From: Zhengitettix transpicula
Lineage: Eukaryota; Arthropoda; Insecta; Orthoptera; Tetrigidae
Reading direction: 5' to 3'
Assembly (NCBI GenBank): GCA_037074705.1
Contig: CM073596.1
Coordinates: 23,844,001 to 23,908,000 of the forward strand
Length of the DNA: 64,000 nt
In this document: positions 45,804 through 56,497 of the stretch, in pieces
Layout of the letters: every line of letters begins with the position of its first letter
Position numbering within the stretch: the stretch's first letter is position 1
Translations under genes and position numbers: made by a program
Notes under the pieces: model-generated
Database searches by the model: none
What the model was told of the DNA's origin: nothing
What the model saw: only the letters and a program-made list of their open reading frames with translations

Positions 45804-45936
45804 GACAGCGACGGTTTGAGTCATCCACACACCTTTCTTTCGCGTCAATGGACTCGGCAGACAGGAAACTAGGTTCCAAGAGATTTAATATGAGCTGTCA
45901 TGTTCCACAGATCCCCACACAAAGAAGAACGGAAAG
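45804..45936 (+). CDS. candidate internal exon, unrecognised product
   Basis: A 133-base GC-richer island with good boundaries on both sides. The acceptor ATTACTCATTCAG ends at 45,803 with a pyrimidine-leaning tract, and the donor GGAAAG|GTGAGC has its GT at 45,937. Only one frame is open through it: (x)QRRFESSTHLSFASMDSADR... and RKLGSKRFNMSCHVPQIPTQ ...RRTER, 43 full codons with two bases at each end (so it begins and ends in split codons). An internal ATG (45,848) could alternatively start a first coding exon. The residue mix looks natural, but I do not recognise the protein, and no neighbouring exon could be linked to it. Confidence 0.4.
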
Positions 45937-47330
45937 GTGAGCAATGGATGTCGCAAGGACAGCTTGTGTCTTTCTCTATTGTGACACTAGAATAGACATA
46001 AATTAAAAATTATAGGTCGTAATATCGTGAAAAGGGAAATGCAGAGAAAATTTAGTCATACATGATGGAGTTTAGGAATTACTTAACACTGGCTTGCGCT
46101 ACGCGGTGGATAAATTAAAAATAAAACTCTAATTAGAGAATAAAAATAGAGTTTATAGTCTACGGCGACATTCAACGAATAGGCAAATTCTTTCGTTTCG
46201 TAGGAGCAAAAAATTAAAGTGGTTGGGTCAAAATTATAGCGAATGTAGTAGAAAGGATCAATGAGAAATCTCTGGTAATTTCCACGCTTGCTTCAATTTC
46301 TCTTAAAATGATATGATAATGTGTTTAGGAAAGTATTCAGAGAACTACATTCATGACTTATTCAAAGAAAACAATAAAGAAAATTTTTAATTAGTTAATT
46401 AATTAACGACCTATTTTCTGGACATTTAAAACATTTTATAAAACACAACGACGTTTTAGTACCTTTATATTATTGATATATAGTTGCTGGTATGTTTCTA
46501 AGGAAAAATGGATAATCGAGACAAATTAGTCTTAAAGGAAGACATGGTCAATAGTTGGACTAAAGAAAAGAAAATGGAAATTAATGGCAAGAAAAGCATC
46601 TCAATCTCTTTTACAAGGCAAATGCTGATAAATGAGACGAAATATAGCCTGGGTGGGGAGTTAAAAATTTAACGAGGTAGCGTACTTAACGTTGGTGAGA
46701 TCAATTTCGAAAATACGGGGCAGCTTGTTGGGATCCCTATAGAAAAATAAATCGAATAGAATAATAAATAGAACCGTTGGAGAAGGTTTAGAAAAGGGCA
46801 GATAAATTTGTAATCGTAGGGGGAGAAATAAACGGGAACAATTAGTTTGGGAGTTATCGCAAAGGAGTGAGAGAGCAAAGCTAATGTGGAGACAACACCC
46901 ATGGATTGGAATCAGCTCCAATATCTCAGTTATATCGGTAGACGGGACGACCGGTTTAAAATAAAATGCCGGAAATAAAAAACAGATGTAGAAAATTTGT
47001 CATTCCTAAATCGGACGATTAACAACTGGAATAATTTACCTGTGGGACTGCTTGGGGAAAGTCACCCTCAAGAAAATAAATTTAGGTTGAATATATATAA
47101 AAACTTAAGTGAAATGTTTTCTTGAAGTAATAAAAAACATAAAATACAAGTATTACTATGGACAATGGATTTTCGTAATTAATTCGTAAAATATTATCAT
47201 GAATCTGCCCCCAGAATATTTGCCGAATTTTAGATTATTAAATTCAATAGTTACCAGTTTAAAATACTCTGAAAATCATTTATTTAATTTATTAGAACCA
47301 TGTTGTGCCTTTATATAAAAAATAATTATT
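45937..47330. other. no gene recognised
   Basis: AT-rich. Two overlapping minus frames at 46,661-46,921 (77-86 codons, hydrophobic, poly-pyrimidine-derived) have no supporting context. If the exon at 45.8 kb is real this is intron. Confidence 0.42.
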
Positions 47331-47663
47331 TTTTTAGGGCAACAGGCTACATGAGGGTAATCCACGTTGGGCAACTCCCCTTTAATAGCATAGGAATGGA
47401 TTTGAAAAGGGGGATGCGGAAGGGTAGAGGAAGGTGGCGAAGGGTTAACTAGGGCCCCCTGGCTATATTTTAGGATCCTACCCGGCATTCGACTAAAGAA
47501 ATGCTGGGAAAACCCCAGAAAAACCTGCGTCAGGTAGGTCTTGTCATTGGGTACTTGTCCCACGCCCTTCCGATAGCGGGAGAGGAGTTTTCTGTGGGGA
47601 CGCAGCATTCCCTTCTCCGTGCCTCGACCAATTTAGGAGGCAGCTGGCCGACTATTCCAATGG
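47331..47663 (-). mobile_element. SINE-like dispersed repeat, copy B (longest)
   Basis: Minus-strand copy with an A-rich tail (T-run at 47,329-47,336) after GCCTGTTGCCCTAA and, at its 5' end, the extra block CCATTGGAATAGTCGGCCAGCTG that is also seen at the start of copy D. It therefore defines the fuller 5' end of the family. Confidence 0.85.
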
Positions 47664-48475
47664 AAAACTAATGTCCGATATGTTAATGAACGTGTTGATT
47701 CATGTGCGAGTACTTTGAGGCGTAGTGACATTCCTGGTTTGAACAACTGAGAACTGCAACAACCGGCTTGTGTCTATTGTGTCCTTCATTTGCATATTGC
47801 ATTACAGCTTCCATTTTATTTTAATTTATCTCATTGCGGAAGAGTATGACTAATCTTATAAGGAATCCATTAATAAAGAAGTCAACATTTCCTCACTATA
47901 TATTATGAGAACAAACGAATTCCGAAATACTGGATTCCATCGCAACCGGAAAGTGATTAAGAGTGGGTCTGTGTGTGTCTGGCGCAATGGAGGATAACAC
48001 CTCAAGTGTTCCGTGACTCACTCACTCCTCCACGATCGGAAAACCACAAAGTCATCAGCGGTGAATGCCTCTGTAGTTCCGCTTCAACCTCACGTTAACA
48101 ACGCTTTTACATATACCTTTTTAAATTAAATATTTATCTAACATTTAATTATAATTAAATAATCAAATTACCAAGAATTGAGCAAATTAAGGTAATCTAT
48201 ATTACAACACAAAATAGTGTCATTCCGCCCTTTGGAACTCATCAACCGATAGATTAAAAAAAAACTCTACAATATATTCTTGTTGCCAAACTGGAACAAA
48301 CATTAGTATTGACATGGCGATTTTATAGCATTGAGACTCAAATTGAATGAAAATTAAAAATGTTTTTACTTACCGTTAATTATTCTATAAAGATTATTTT
48401 TAAATACTCTAATAATTTTAATTTAGGCACAAATATTAAATTAAAATTTTAGATAAATATAATGTTATTCACTAA
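47664..48475. other. no gene recognised
   Basis: Mixed composition to about 48,100 and then AT-rich. Minus-strand GTAAGT near 48,372 follows AT-rich DNA without an open frame. Confidence 0.42.
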
Positions 48476-48743
48476 ATTAATTGTCTACATTGCAGTGCTT
48501 GCTATATCGGTCAAACTCTACGTTCTTTATAAACTTCAATTGGTGAACATAGACATTTTGAAATTTAACATAAAAAACTATTCAATTGTGTCCAAAAATA
48601 TTTATTTTAAAACCAAATTTCTATTGAATAACGTAAAAAGTTTAAAAGTAGAATGCAAATATTATTCCAGATTGATGAACGAAATGTTACGCATTAGATC
48701 CAATTCGGATATTAATTTTATAAAAACTATACTAATACTTTAA
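48476..48743 (+). mobile_element. Penelope-like element relic: GIY-YIG endonuclease domain
   Basis: One frame reads NCLHCSACYIGQTLRSL, a stop, then TSIGEHRHFE (YIGQT at 48,503-48,517). After a frameshift near 48,550 the next frame gives KNYSIVSKNI..., NNVKSLKVE, then YYSRLMNEMLRI and a stop at 48,741-48,743. The pairing C-x2-C ... YIGQT-x-R-x-L ... EH ... (N)VK-x-L-x-x-E ... YY-x-R-L-x-x-E-M is the PLE endonuclease pattern through to its usual C-terminus. An ATG frame of 93 codons across the segment (48,462-48,743) mixes both halves and is not a gene. No RT part was found upstream. Confidence 0.7.
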
Positions 48744-51700
48744 ATATAGTTTATGATTCCTTGTTATTGTAATCCATTTATTGTTCTATAAAAATAATTT
48801 ACATTTTTATTTAGAACTCTCTGTAAACATGTCGTTTCTATCGCAAGGTGTGTGCAAATCCCAACATTTGAATTTTATTTTCCTCTTCATTTCATGTTAT
48901 TAATTGTAATGTTCTAAACATTTTTACGTTATTGTATCATAAATTATCATGTTTGTTTTCTTGAGGTTTTTTAGACCACTAACGTGAAATTATAACATTT
49001 GATAGGCACGAAAAGGTCGTCTTTTAATGTTTCTTCTATTATAATGTTTTAAGTTTTTATTCATAATAAAATTCTGACGTAATTGAACGATGTTTTTTCA
49101 TTTAGAACAAATTAATATTGTGATAAAGAAAGTTTCTATTAATAAAAAGAAAATATTAAACATGTTGAGTTCGGTTTTACAGAATTATTAAACTGAAACT
49201 TTTCGTGACCTCATAAAACTGATGGCAACACTAAGCGAAGAATAAACAACTCTCAGATTAAATGACCTGTAGTAAATCAAATCATTATACTAATTATTTT
49301 TTGCACAGATCACGGAGTTCATTTGTTGGTGGATGCGTGATAATTTTTTTGTATCGCACGTCGGCTTTATCTGGAAAGTTCTTTAAATTTGTGGGCCCAT
49401 ACTGGATATGGAGATAACCTTCGACGAAATTCGGATACTCTCGGTTTATTATTATAATGTTGTCGAAATCGAGACAGATACAGATAAATGAACACTACAA
49501 CTGCATAGACATTTCGAAATAAAGATTTATTCCATAAAGAGGACTCCAAGAACATTGCTACCAACGTTCACTGATAAGGTAGACGTTGGAAAAGGGACTT
49601 TGTAGATTATTCTCACTCGTTTAATTCAATTTTCCTAAAAGGAAAGGAAATACTAGGTTATGGACCAGAAGAAATTGTCCTGCCATAACCTAAAATTATC
49701 AACTAATTTCGGTAACTTTTGTCAATTTATTAAGACTGATATTTATAATTTTATGAGTAACTTAATTGTCCCATAATTTTGTATGTTTCCAGATATAAAA
49801 TGTATAAATTTTAGAACCATTTATTTGGACAAAGAAGCTTTCAGCAATGCCATCAACAAACCGTTTTATAAAAAATCTGATTTATAATAACATACAATTT
49901 AACAGTATACAAATCTAAAATTATTCCAATTTGATCTTTCGAATTATTTTTCCTACAATGAGCAATATAAACACATTTAGGATCTACTGAATAAATTAAC
50001 AAAAAGTTTCCGGACATTCTCAGTTGATCTATGTATTTTACACTATCTTAAATATTCTTCGAACCTACACAAATGATAATGGCATTGTGTTTGTGACCAA
50101 TCACTGCAGATTTTTTTATTAAATGATTGGATTCAAAATTATATTGCACTCAGTTCGGAAATTTGAGTTATGGAAAAGGAACGAAATTATTATTATCAAA
50201 ATTAAAGTATCGAGTGGTAATTATTCCCTGAAAAAAAACAATAAAAAATTTAAAAGCAACGAAATGAGATTAGATAAAAATAATTGAATAACTAAACGGA
50301 AAATTGCAAATTTGACACAAAAATGTTTTATTTATCTACAACAAAATAAATTAATTTAATTCTGTAAATGTGAATAATTTATTTAACTATGTTATTGTCA
50401 TTATTAAATTTCTAATATATTCTATAAATTTTTTTTACTTAGGACTATTACCTGATGAAGTACGAAAATTGTGGACGGAACGTATTACTCTAATTATTTT
50501 TGTGTTAGTTTAATAACAGGCAAATTGGACGTTTTTTGTTTATTTATTAAAAATAACCGGCTGAAAAGTTACTGACAAAAAATATTCTACGTTCGAGCGC
50601 TAATAACGGAAATTTACTTTAGCGGAAAATGAAATGATATTTTTTAAAATATTGTAATATATTCTTAATGTACATTTTTATTTTATTTAATTATTATCTG
50701 GCATTTTGATAAGATTGTCGCCAATCAAGTTAGAAACAATGTGCCTCAATATAAAAGCTATTAATACCAAATGTGTGATACAAAATTTTAATTCTCTCTA
50801 TGGTTCTATTGAAACACAATTCAAAGATTTTTGTTATAAATAATTCCTCGTATTTTTTTAAATGCGTAAGAAATTACGTAGAACATTACAAATATTTCTT
50901 AAGTTTACAGTTTTATCTTGATTTGATCATTGAAGTGATGTAAGATGGACTTAATTATACAAATCATACTTAAATTCGACATCAAATTATGTAATTTAGA
51001 ATTAATTTTAAAATTACCTCATTTAAATGTAATTTATTGCAATGGTTCCTAGATCTGTAATTTGGGTTCGAAGTTTAATATTTAATTTTAACGATTTTTA
51101 ATTTTTTTATTTGAATGATTTTTAAAGCACCAGAATGGGTTCAAAAATATATAATTATGATATATTAAATATTTGATTATCTACTAGAAAGTAAATTGTA
51201 TGTTATTATACGTAATAATTTTCGTATGGATTGACGACACATAACCCTATTATTTTATTAATGTCAGTTAATACTTACAAGTAATATCTGTTTTAAGAAA
51301 ATTAAATAAACACCAGACCTCCATGTTTCAGTAGTCAAGTCGAAATAAAATTAATATCCACGTTAATTCATCCCTTAAATTGATCCAGGTAACCATTTAT
51401 GTCAAAAAAAAATTGTTTTCAATATAGGAAGTTTCAAAAAATTGTTTAGGAAACTAAGTTGAAGGTAGGTTGAAAAACCTTTTTATCTCCTGTGACTGAC
51501 ATTAAAAATATGGGACTATTCAATTTATAAAAGTAAAATAATCATTTCGTTACCGATTTTGCAACGATAAGTAATTCCAAACTTATTACTGAAAGAAACC
51601 GACTTTCCATTATTACAATTTATTCCCAGAACTATGAATTAGTTATGTAAAGTAATATAAATATAGTTGAAGGCTTCATTATGTCAGGTAGCTTCTATTG

Positions 51701-52209
51701 ATAAGATAGAACTTTTTAATAAAAATGTTTTGCACACTTTCGCTGTACCGTTTCTTTGCGAAGTATCTTCGTTCCTTCTGAAGCATGGTACAGTTGCGAC
51801 TAATTATGGACGGAAGGGCGAGTCGGATCACTTTAATGAAGCAGCTGATAGTAGTTGGAGTGCTATCGCAATGGGATAAAGTCCGTCGTGGAGATGTAGT
51901 ACGACTGCTGAATGGATCCATTGTTCCAAACTTCGTGTGCGAAATACGAACGACCAAGCTCCTGCAACTCCGCAACAGAAGCTGCAAACATCTTTCGTAA
52001 ACCACAAACAAGAGTCGAGAAAGTCCGTGCAAGAGTAAGCTTGCGTGGAAAAATTACGCGCCATTTAATAATATTATATATTCAATGACGTATGTTAATA
52101 TTAAAAACATACTCTCCTGGATCACAGACTTAAAATATTGATTATAATTTTGAACCTGCCTGAAGGCGTTTGACAAACACTAGATGAGTATGAACTGTGG
52201 TTAGACAAC
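48744..52209. other. no gene recognised; hammerhead-like motif at 50,447-50,490
   Basis: Long AT-rich interval. At 50,453-50,459 an intact CTGATGA is followed at about 50,479 by GAACGTATT, a degraded partner half. 51,667-52,064 is a small GC-richer island with overlapping frames on both strands (up to 117 codons on the minus strand, 52,032-51,679) that has no recognised domain; a host exon or an old element is possible but unsupported. Confidence 0.42.
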
Positions 52210-52503
52210 TCCTCCGAGGCACGGAGAAGGGAATGCTGCGTCCCCACAGCAAACTCCTCTCCCGCTATCGGAAGGGCGTGGGACAAGTACCCAATGCCCG
52301 ACCTACCTGATGCAGGTTTTTCTAGGGTTTTCCCTGCATTTCTTTAGGCAAATGCCGGGTAGGACCCTTGAAATATAGACCGGGGGCCCTAGTAACCCTT
52401 GGCTACCTTCCTCTACCCTTCCACATCCCCACTTTCAAATCCCTCCGTTTGCTATTAATGGGGAGTTGCCCAACGTGGATTACCCTCATGTAGCCTGTAA
52501 AAG
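52210..52503 (+). mobile_element. SINE-like dispersed repeat, copy C
   Basis: Complete central part of the family (from GAGGCACGGAGAAGGG to CTCATGTAGCCTGT). It lacks the 5' block seen in B and D and ends in GTAAAAGTAA rather than the TTGCCCT-A tail. Confidence 0.85.
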
Positions 52504-52616
52504 TAAACATATTATGCAACATAGTAATTAAGTAATTAAGGCATCTCGGCCTGTTTAGAGAGGTGTATGTTCCGGGGTCAAAGACTTTGGGCATACTGTA
52601 AGAGTTGTCTGTTGTT
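52504..52616. other. short spacer between SINE-like copies C and D
   Basis: Unique-looking AT-rich DNA, no gene. Confidence 0.5.
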
Positions 52617-52928
52617 CCTATTGGAATAGTCGGCCAGCTGCCTCCTAAACTGGTCAAAGCACGAAGTGCGGAAAGCTGCGACCCCACAGCAAGCCCCTCA
52701 CCGACCATCGGAAGGACGTGGGACAAGTACCAAATGCCCGAACTACCTGAAGCAGGTTTTTCTAGGGTGTTCCCTGCATCACTTTTAGGCGAATTTCCGG
52801 GTAGGATCCTTAACTTAAACCATAGCCCGGGGGCCCTAGTTAATCCTTGGTTACCTTGCTCTACCTTTTCGCATCCCCCCCTTTCAGAGGGGAGTGGTAT
52901 CAATGTGGATTACATAGCCTGTCTACAC
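52617..52928 (+). mobile_element. SINE-like dispersed repeat, copy D (divergent)
   Basis: Starts with the same CCTATTGGAATAGTCGGCCAG block as copy B and carries all family blocks, but with more differences (GGAAAGCTGCGACCCC, TCACTTTTAGGCGAATTTCC) and a deletion near the 3' end (CTTTCAGAGGGGAG). It belongs to an older or different subfamily than A, C and E. A frame of up to 166 codons on the minus strand and 117 on the + strand runs over copies C and D; these are repeat DNA, not genes. Confidence 0.85.
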
Positions 52929-53133
52929 CTTAAGAAAAAGTATATTCTTCAACGGTAGTAATTATCGTAAATCTTACAGACATTCAAAGATAATGGTTTT
53001 CTGTTATATAAAAAAGGCTATACCGACCCGTCAGAGAACTCAAAGTTGGTCATTTCTCGTCAAGATGGACAAAACACAAAATGTCTTGAATAAGCTTTCC
53101 AGGGCTGGGGAACTATACAAAAATCGTTTTTTT
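52929..53133. other. spacer between copies D and E
   Basis: Mixed composition; no feature seen. Confidence 0.45.
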
Positions 53134-53388
53134 AAGGGCAACAGGCTACATGAGGGTGATCCACGTTGGGCAACTCCCCTTTAATAGCATTGGAAGGGAT
53201 TTGAAAGGGGGGATGCGGAAGGGTAGAGGAAGATAGGCAAGTGTTAACTAGGGCCCCCGGGCTATATTTTAAGGATCCTACCCGCCATCCGCCTAAAGAA
53301 ATACAAGGAAAACCCTAGAAACACCTGCATCTGGTAGGTCGGGCATTGGGTACTTGTCCCACGCCCTTCCGATAGCGGGAGAGGAGCT
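53134..53388 (-). mobile_element. SINE-like dispersed repeat, copy E (5'-truncated)
   Basis: Minus-strand copy with the tail GCCTGTTGCCCTTAAAAAAA, truncated at its 5' end within AGCTCCTCTCCCGC. 5' truncation is the pattern expected for LINE-mobilised insertions. Confidence 0.85.
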
Positions 53389-53540
53389 TGCCAGGAAATC
53401 AGACTGCGAGAGTGGACGGACATCGGAAGCAGAGGAAGTCGAATCCCATTTTTCTGAAGGTGCCAACCACCGAGAAATATTCGAAACAAATTTGGAATAG
53501 ACCACAAAAATAGAAGAACAAAATTGTTACTAGTGCCGGT

Positions 53541-53590
53541 ATTTCGCCTAGAAGACGACGGCAGTGCACGTGTCCGTCGAAACGTCTCGT
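53541..53590 (+). ncRNA. hammerhead-like motif, long-helix variant
   Basis: CTAGAAGAC, then GACGG (53,557-53,561) pairing perfectly with CCGTC (53,574-53,578) around a 12-base loop, then GAAACGTC. The 5' core has an extra base compared with C-U-G-A-N-G-A, so cleavage activity is doubtful, but the paired helix II followed by GAAAC is the family layout. Confidence 0.35.
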
Positions 53591-54150
53591 TACAATCGCA
53601 ATGTTACCCGGGTGGAAACCCGAGAACTTTCCCTTCAACTAATACACCGTGAAAGCCTTCGATCTTTGACTATATTTTATATTCCAAAGACTTGGTGAAA
53701 GTGGGGAAATTACAATTTGGTTAAAATTCATGTTATAACATTCAGTGGCGATTTAAATTATTTGCAGTAAAATTGCTGAGACTCAAAAGTGTAAAAGAAA
53801 AATGTGTTATAAATACTCAGACGCTAAGTTTAATTCTGTTATTTCTGTATTAAAAATATTTTGTGTAGGAACTTTTGAATGTTGAAATCACGCGCTTTTA
53901 TAAATCATCTGATTGTGTCCGAGTGGTATTGTACTTGAACTTTCTTTACGTTTATGACTTTAAAAATAACCGATTATATTTTTTTTATTATAAATGGTGA
54001 CTGATAAACAATGGGGATTCAATACTAAAACATCAATAAATCATATCAGTCAAATTAAATTTAAAATACTTGAAAAAAACTGTGTTTTTAAGTATCTGTT
54101 ACGCGTACGTATACAATCTTGAAAATACTGGTTCGGCTTCCCGGCGTCGG

Positions 54151-54195
54151 CCTAAACTGAAGACTGTGGCAGTGGAAGTTGTCGAAACGTTGCTT
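54151..54195 (+). ncRNA. hammerhead-like motif
   Basis: CTGAAGA at 54,157-54,163, a 20-base intervening stretch, then GAAACGTTGC from 54,184. Helix I and helix II pairing are weak. Confidence 0.33.
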
Positions 54196-54490
54196 GTATA
54201 CTGATATATTTTTTGGAGGAAGGATGCTACACGAATTGAGGGATGAAAGTCTTTGTGGGCAGCAGATGTGGCGTGTCTTTCGCCTTCCGAGAACACCAGC
54301 TGCCCTACAGACGCCCAGTCTAAATAATATTGCGATGACTGCTTGGGTCCTTTGTCCTCATTACGGCGGCTGTCGCGGCGTCACCGTGGCGCTAGTCCCT
54401 CCCTTACAGCAAATACAAAACTTTGTACAGTTCATAAATAAAATATAACTTGTACAAAATTACTGTTTGGAAATTATGCATATATAAGTG

Positions 54491-54530
54491 CTACCTGATG
54501 AAGTCCCAAAAATGTGAACGAACCGTCGTA
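54491..54530 (+). ncRNA. hammerhead-like motif, partly degraded
   Basis: Intact CTGATGA at 54,495-54,501, followed by AAGTCCCAAAAATGTGAAC and GAACCGTCG. The A15.1 position is C, so it departs from the hammerhead consensus. Confidence 0.33.
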
Positions 54531-54770
54531 AAATTATACATGTTTTAGTTGAATAATACCATTTATTTTTATTAAATTGGCTGTTTATTTATTAGAAAAT
54601 ATCTTATCTATATTTTTCTCCATACCAAAAATTGTATTATGTATCTAATAACAAAATTTTCTGTATATAATGTTCCGCATATAAATCTAAACCCGGGATT
54701 AAATTTCACTAAATTTCGTACAAATGTTACTTGTGACCAGGAAACAAACACTGTGGGGGTAAGACATGTA

Positions 54771-54875
54771 TAAAACCCCCCAGGGGCTGGGGAGGGCTGG
54801 GTGAAAATTTTCAAACATGCTAAAACGTCCGATATTTGTGTCGGATAAATATTTTTCTGGGTTAAATATATAAGA
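54771..54875 (+). repeat. isolated monomer fragment of the 25-kb satellite
   Basis: GAAAATTTTCAAACATGCTA, then AAACGTCCGATATTTGTGTC and GGATAAATATTTTTC.GGGTTAAATAT, preceded by a G-rich patch with GGGGCTGG. These are the same blocks in the same order as each unit of the array at 24,975-25,890. Confidence 0.75.
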
Positions 54876-55197
54876 AAATAAATAAATATAAATCAGTCAA
54901 CTGTGATGCGTAAATTTTACTCCTTTCCAATTTAAATCAGTTTTATTGCTTTACACCAAATTCGTCGTCGTATAAAATTTTAGCTGTAACTACATATTAT
55001 TTTTAAAATTTATTTACCACGTGAAATGTGTTTGATTCGGATCTTAACTAAATTTATTTGAAACCGAATAGAAGTTTGATTTCATAATATTTAAATTAAT
55101 TTTTTTATTAATGTTAAATATTTTTTAAAAATATTAGAACTTCACCGACAAAAAGACATTTTTTTGTTATAGATTTATTGCTTTTTTTCTAATTATT
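54876..55197. other. no feature seen
   Basis: AT-rich DNA just upstream of the best hammerhead-like motif. No PLE coding relic could be read here. Confidence 0.4.
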
Positions 55198-55236
55198 GTA
55201 TTCACCTGATGAAGTTGGACGAAACGTTGTGAATAT
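55198..55236 (+). ncRNA. PLE-type small hammerhead ribozyme motif, best copy
   Basis: Helix I: 55,198-55,205 pairs with 55,229-55,236 (seven Watson-Crick pairs plus a terminal G-U). Inside it the 5' core CTGATGA (55,206-55,212) corresponds to C3-A9. An 8-base helix II region (55,213-55,220) can form GT/AC. GAA at 55,221-55,223 is 12-14. ACGTT supplies A15.1, a two-base loop, U16.1 and H17 = U. A one-pair helix III is the hallmark of the small variants tied to Penelope-like elements, which are reported to act as dimers. Caveat: A at 55,213 opposite C at 55,220 replaces the usual G10.1-C11.1 pair. Cleavage is predicted after 55,228; activity is inferred. Confidence 0.6.
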
Positions 55237-55964
55237 ATTTTGCATTCATACTATCACTGTAAATTTAATGATTGAACGTAACATTACAATATGCTTCCAT
55301 ATTATAACTCACTGGCTGGTATATTTATTTTATATAGATCTAGAATTTGTAATACAATGGTAGAACATTTTTATAATTTCCAAAATGTCAGAAAAAATGT
55401 ACAAAAAGTTTGTAATGGTCGTACTTATGACACTTCAACTACCTTCAGTCTGCATTGTGCATTTCTTACCGAAAGATTGAATTGTAACGATGCGTACGTG
55501 ACCCAATTCACGACCCAGAGGTATTCCCGTAGATGAATCATTTCCTCCGTCCATCCTCTTCCTAACAGTTTGGATGTAGAGGAGATTCCGGCTATTTCGC
55601 GACTTTCCCAACGTTATTTGAGTTTTGACAGCAGCCGCCAAAACAGTAGCGTGTTTAAGCCATGTGTAGTGACTCAGCTGGGAAGGGAAACGAAGCGTTC
55701 AATATAATCGCAGGACATTCAATCGACGCGTAATCTTCCGTGTTTTACATCACGTCAAGCTTTACGCTATCAAACGAGTCTCACGAAATCACTTCAAACA
55801 AAAATCCGGAATCAGAAAATCTTGAAATATTATATTCCCTTTATATAATAATTGTATATCATTTTTACTTAAATCCACATAAATAAAGGCTGAAACTTCA
55901 ATACTGAAAGGTAATTGTGTAAAATGCGAATAAAACTAAGAATGAAAATTAATAATTAATTAAA
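55237..55964. other. no gene recognised
   Basis: 55,291-55,536 has an 81-codon + frame (ATG start) and a minus frame over GC-richer DNA at 55,435-55,641. Neither has a recognised domain or splice support. Confidence 0.4.
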
Positions 55965-56055
55965 CAGAATGATTCTGCAGATATTTGCGACTTTCATCAG
56001 GTATCCTCCTTAAAATACCGCGGATCTCATACGACTTGCTACATCTCACGAAATT
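55965..56055 (-). mobile_element. PLE-type motif next to a core of repeat family 2 (minus strand)
   Basis: On the minus strand the family-2 core GAGATGTAGCAAGTCGTATG (56,055-56,024) is followed within about 25 bases by ACCTGATGAAAGTCGCAAAT (CTGATGA at 56,000-55,994) and then a degraded GAATCATTCTG. The two repeat families are thus joined here. Either one inserted beside the other or they belong to one element. Confidence 0.4.
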
Positions 56056-56458
56056 ATCACGACTTAAAGCGTTGTAAGGGGCCGAAGTGTTTCAAATTAT
56101 AGAGAGATAGACTTATTCTCCATTCGTCCTCTTATGACGAAATAGGATTCGTCACAAATGTTACATAAGTACATAGATAATACATAAGCTTCTAAATACA
56201 GTAGACAACATATAAAAATGAATATGAGTTGCGTTCAATAAACATAACAATGAAAAGTAAGGAATTTTATAAGGTAGCCAATGCGATGTGTGATCTACTT
56301 TGGAGATGCAGTCGTGGAATGGAGTTGCATATTTCAACACAGATACATCAATTTTTTTTTAATAATCATGATATATATATATATTAATATCAAATATATA
56401 AATAAGCAACACCCAATTTGAAGTCAGAAAAAATATATTTATTAATGAAAAATTAAGC
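56056..56458. other. no feature seen
   Basis: AT-rich with a short TA run at about 56,370. Confidence 0.4.
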
Positions 56459-56497
56459 TACGTTTCTACGTTAAATTTGCGACCTCTTCAGGTTGAA
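56459..56497 (-). ncRNA. hammerhead-like motif (minus strand)
   Basis: CTGAAGA at 56,491-56,485, then GTAGAAACGTAGCTT (GAAACGTA, H17 = A). The helix II stretch pairs poorly. Upstream TTCAAC and downstream GCTTAA could form a weak helix I. Confidence 0.36.

Larger units (their letters stand above)
53389..54770. other. no gene; contains three hammerhead-like motifs
   Basis: 53,389-53,640 and 54,100-54,430 are GC-richer, with unsupported frames of 65-89 codons. Motif copies are at 53,541-53,590, 54,151-54,195 and 54,491-54,530; the rest is AT-rich. Confidence 0.42.

Noticed and set aside
47276..47608. 110-codon minus frame
   Set aside because: It is the sense strand of SINE-like copy B and shows no coding conservation among copies.
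48462..48743. 93-codon ATG frame with a hydrophobic N-terminus as a small membrane protein
   Set aside because: The segment is a frame-shifted PLE endonuclease relic; the hydrophobic start comes from reading the YIGQT block in the wrong frame.
52403..52958. Open frames of 166 (minus) and 117 (+) codons
   Set aside because: Both lie across SINE-like copies C and D; the same frames are broken in the other copies.
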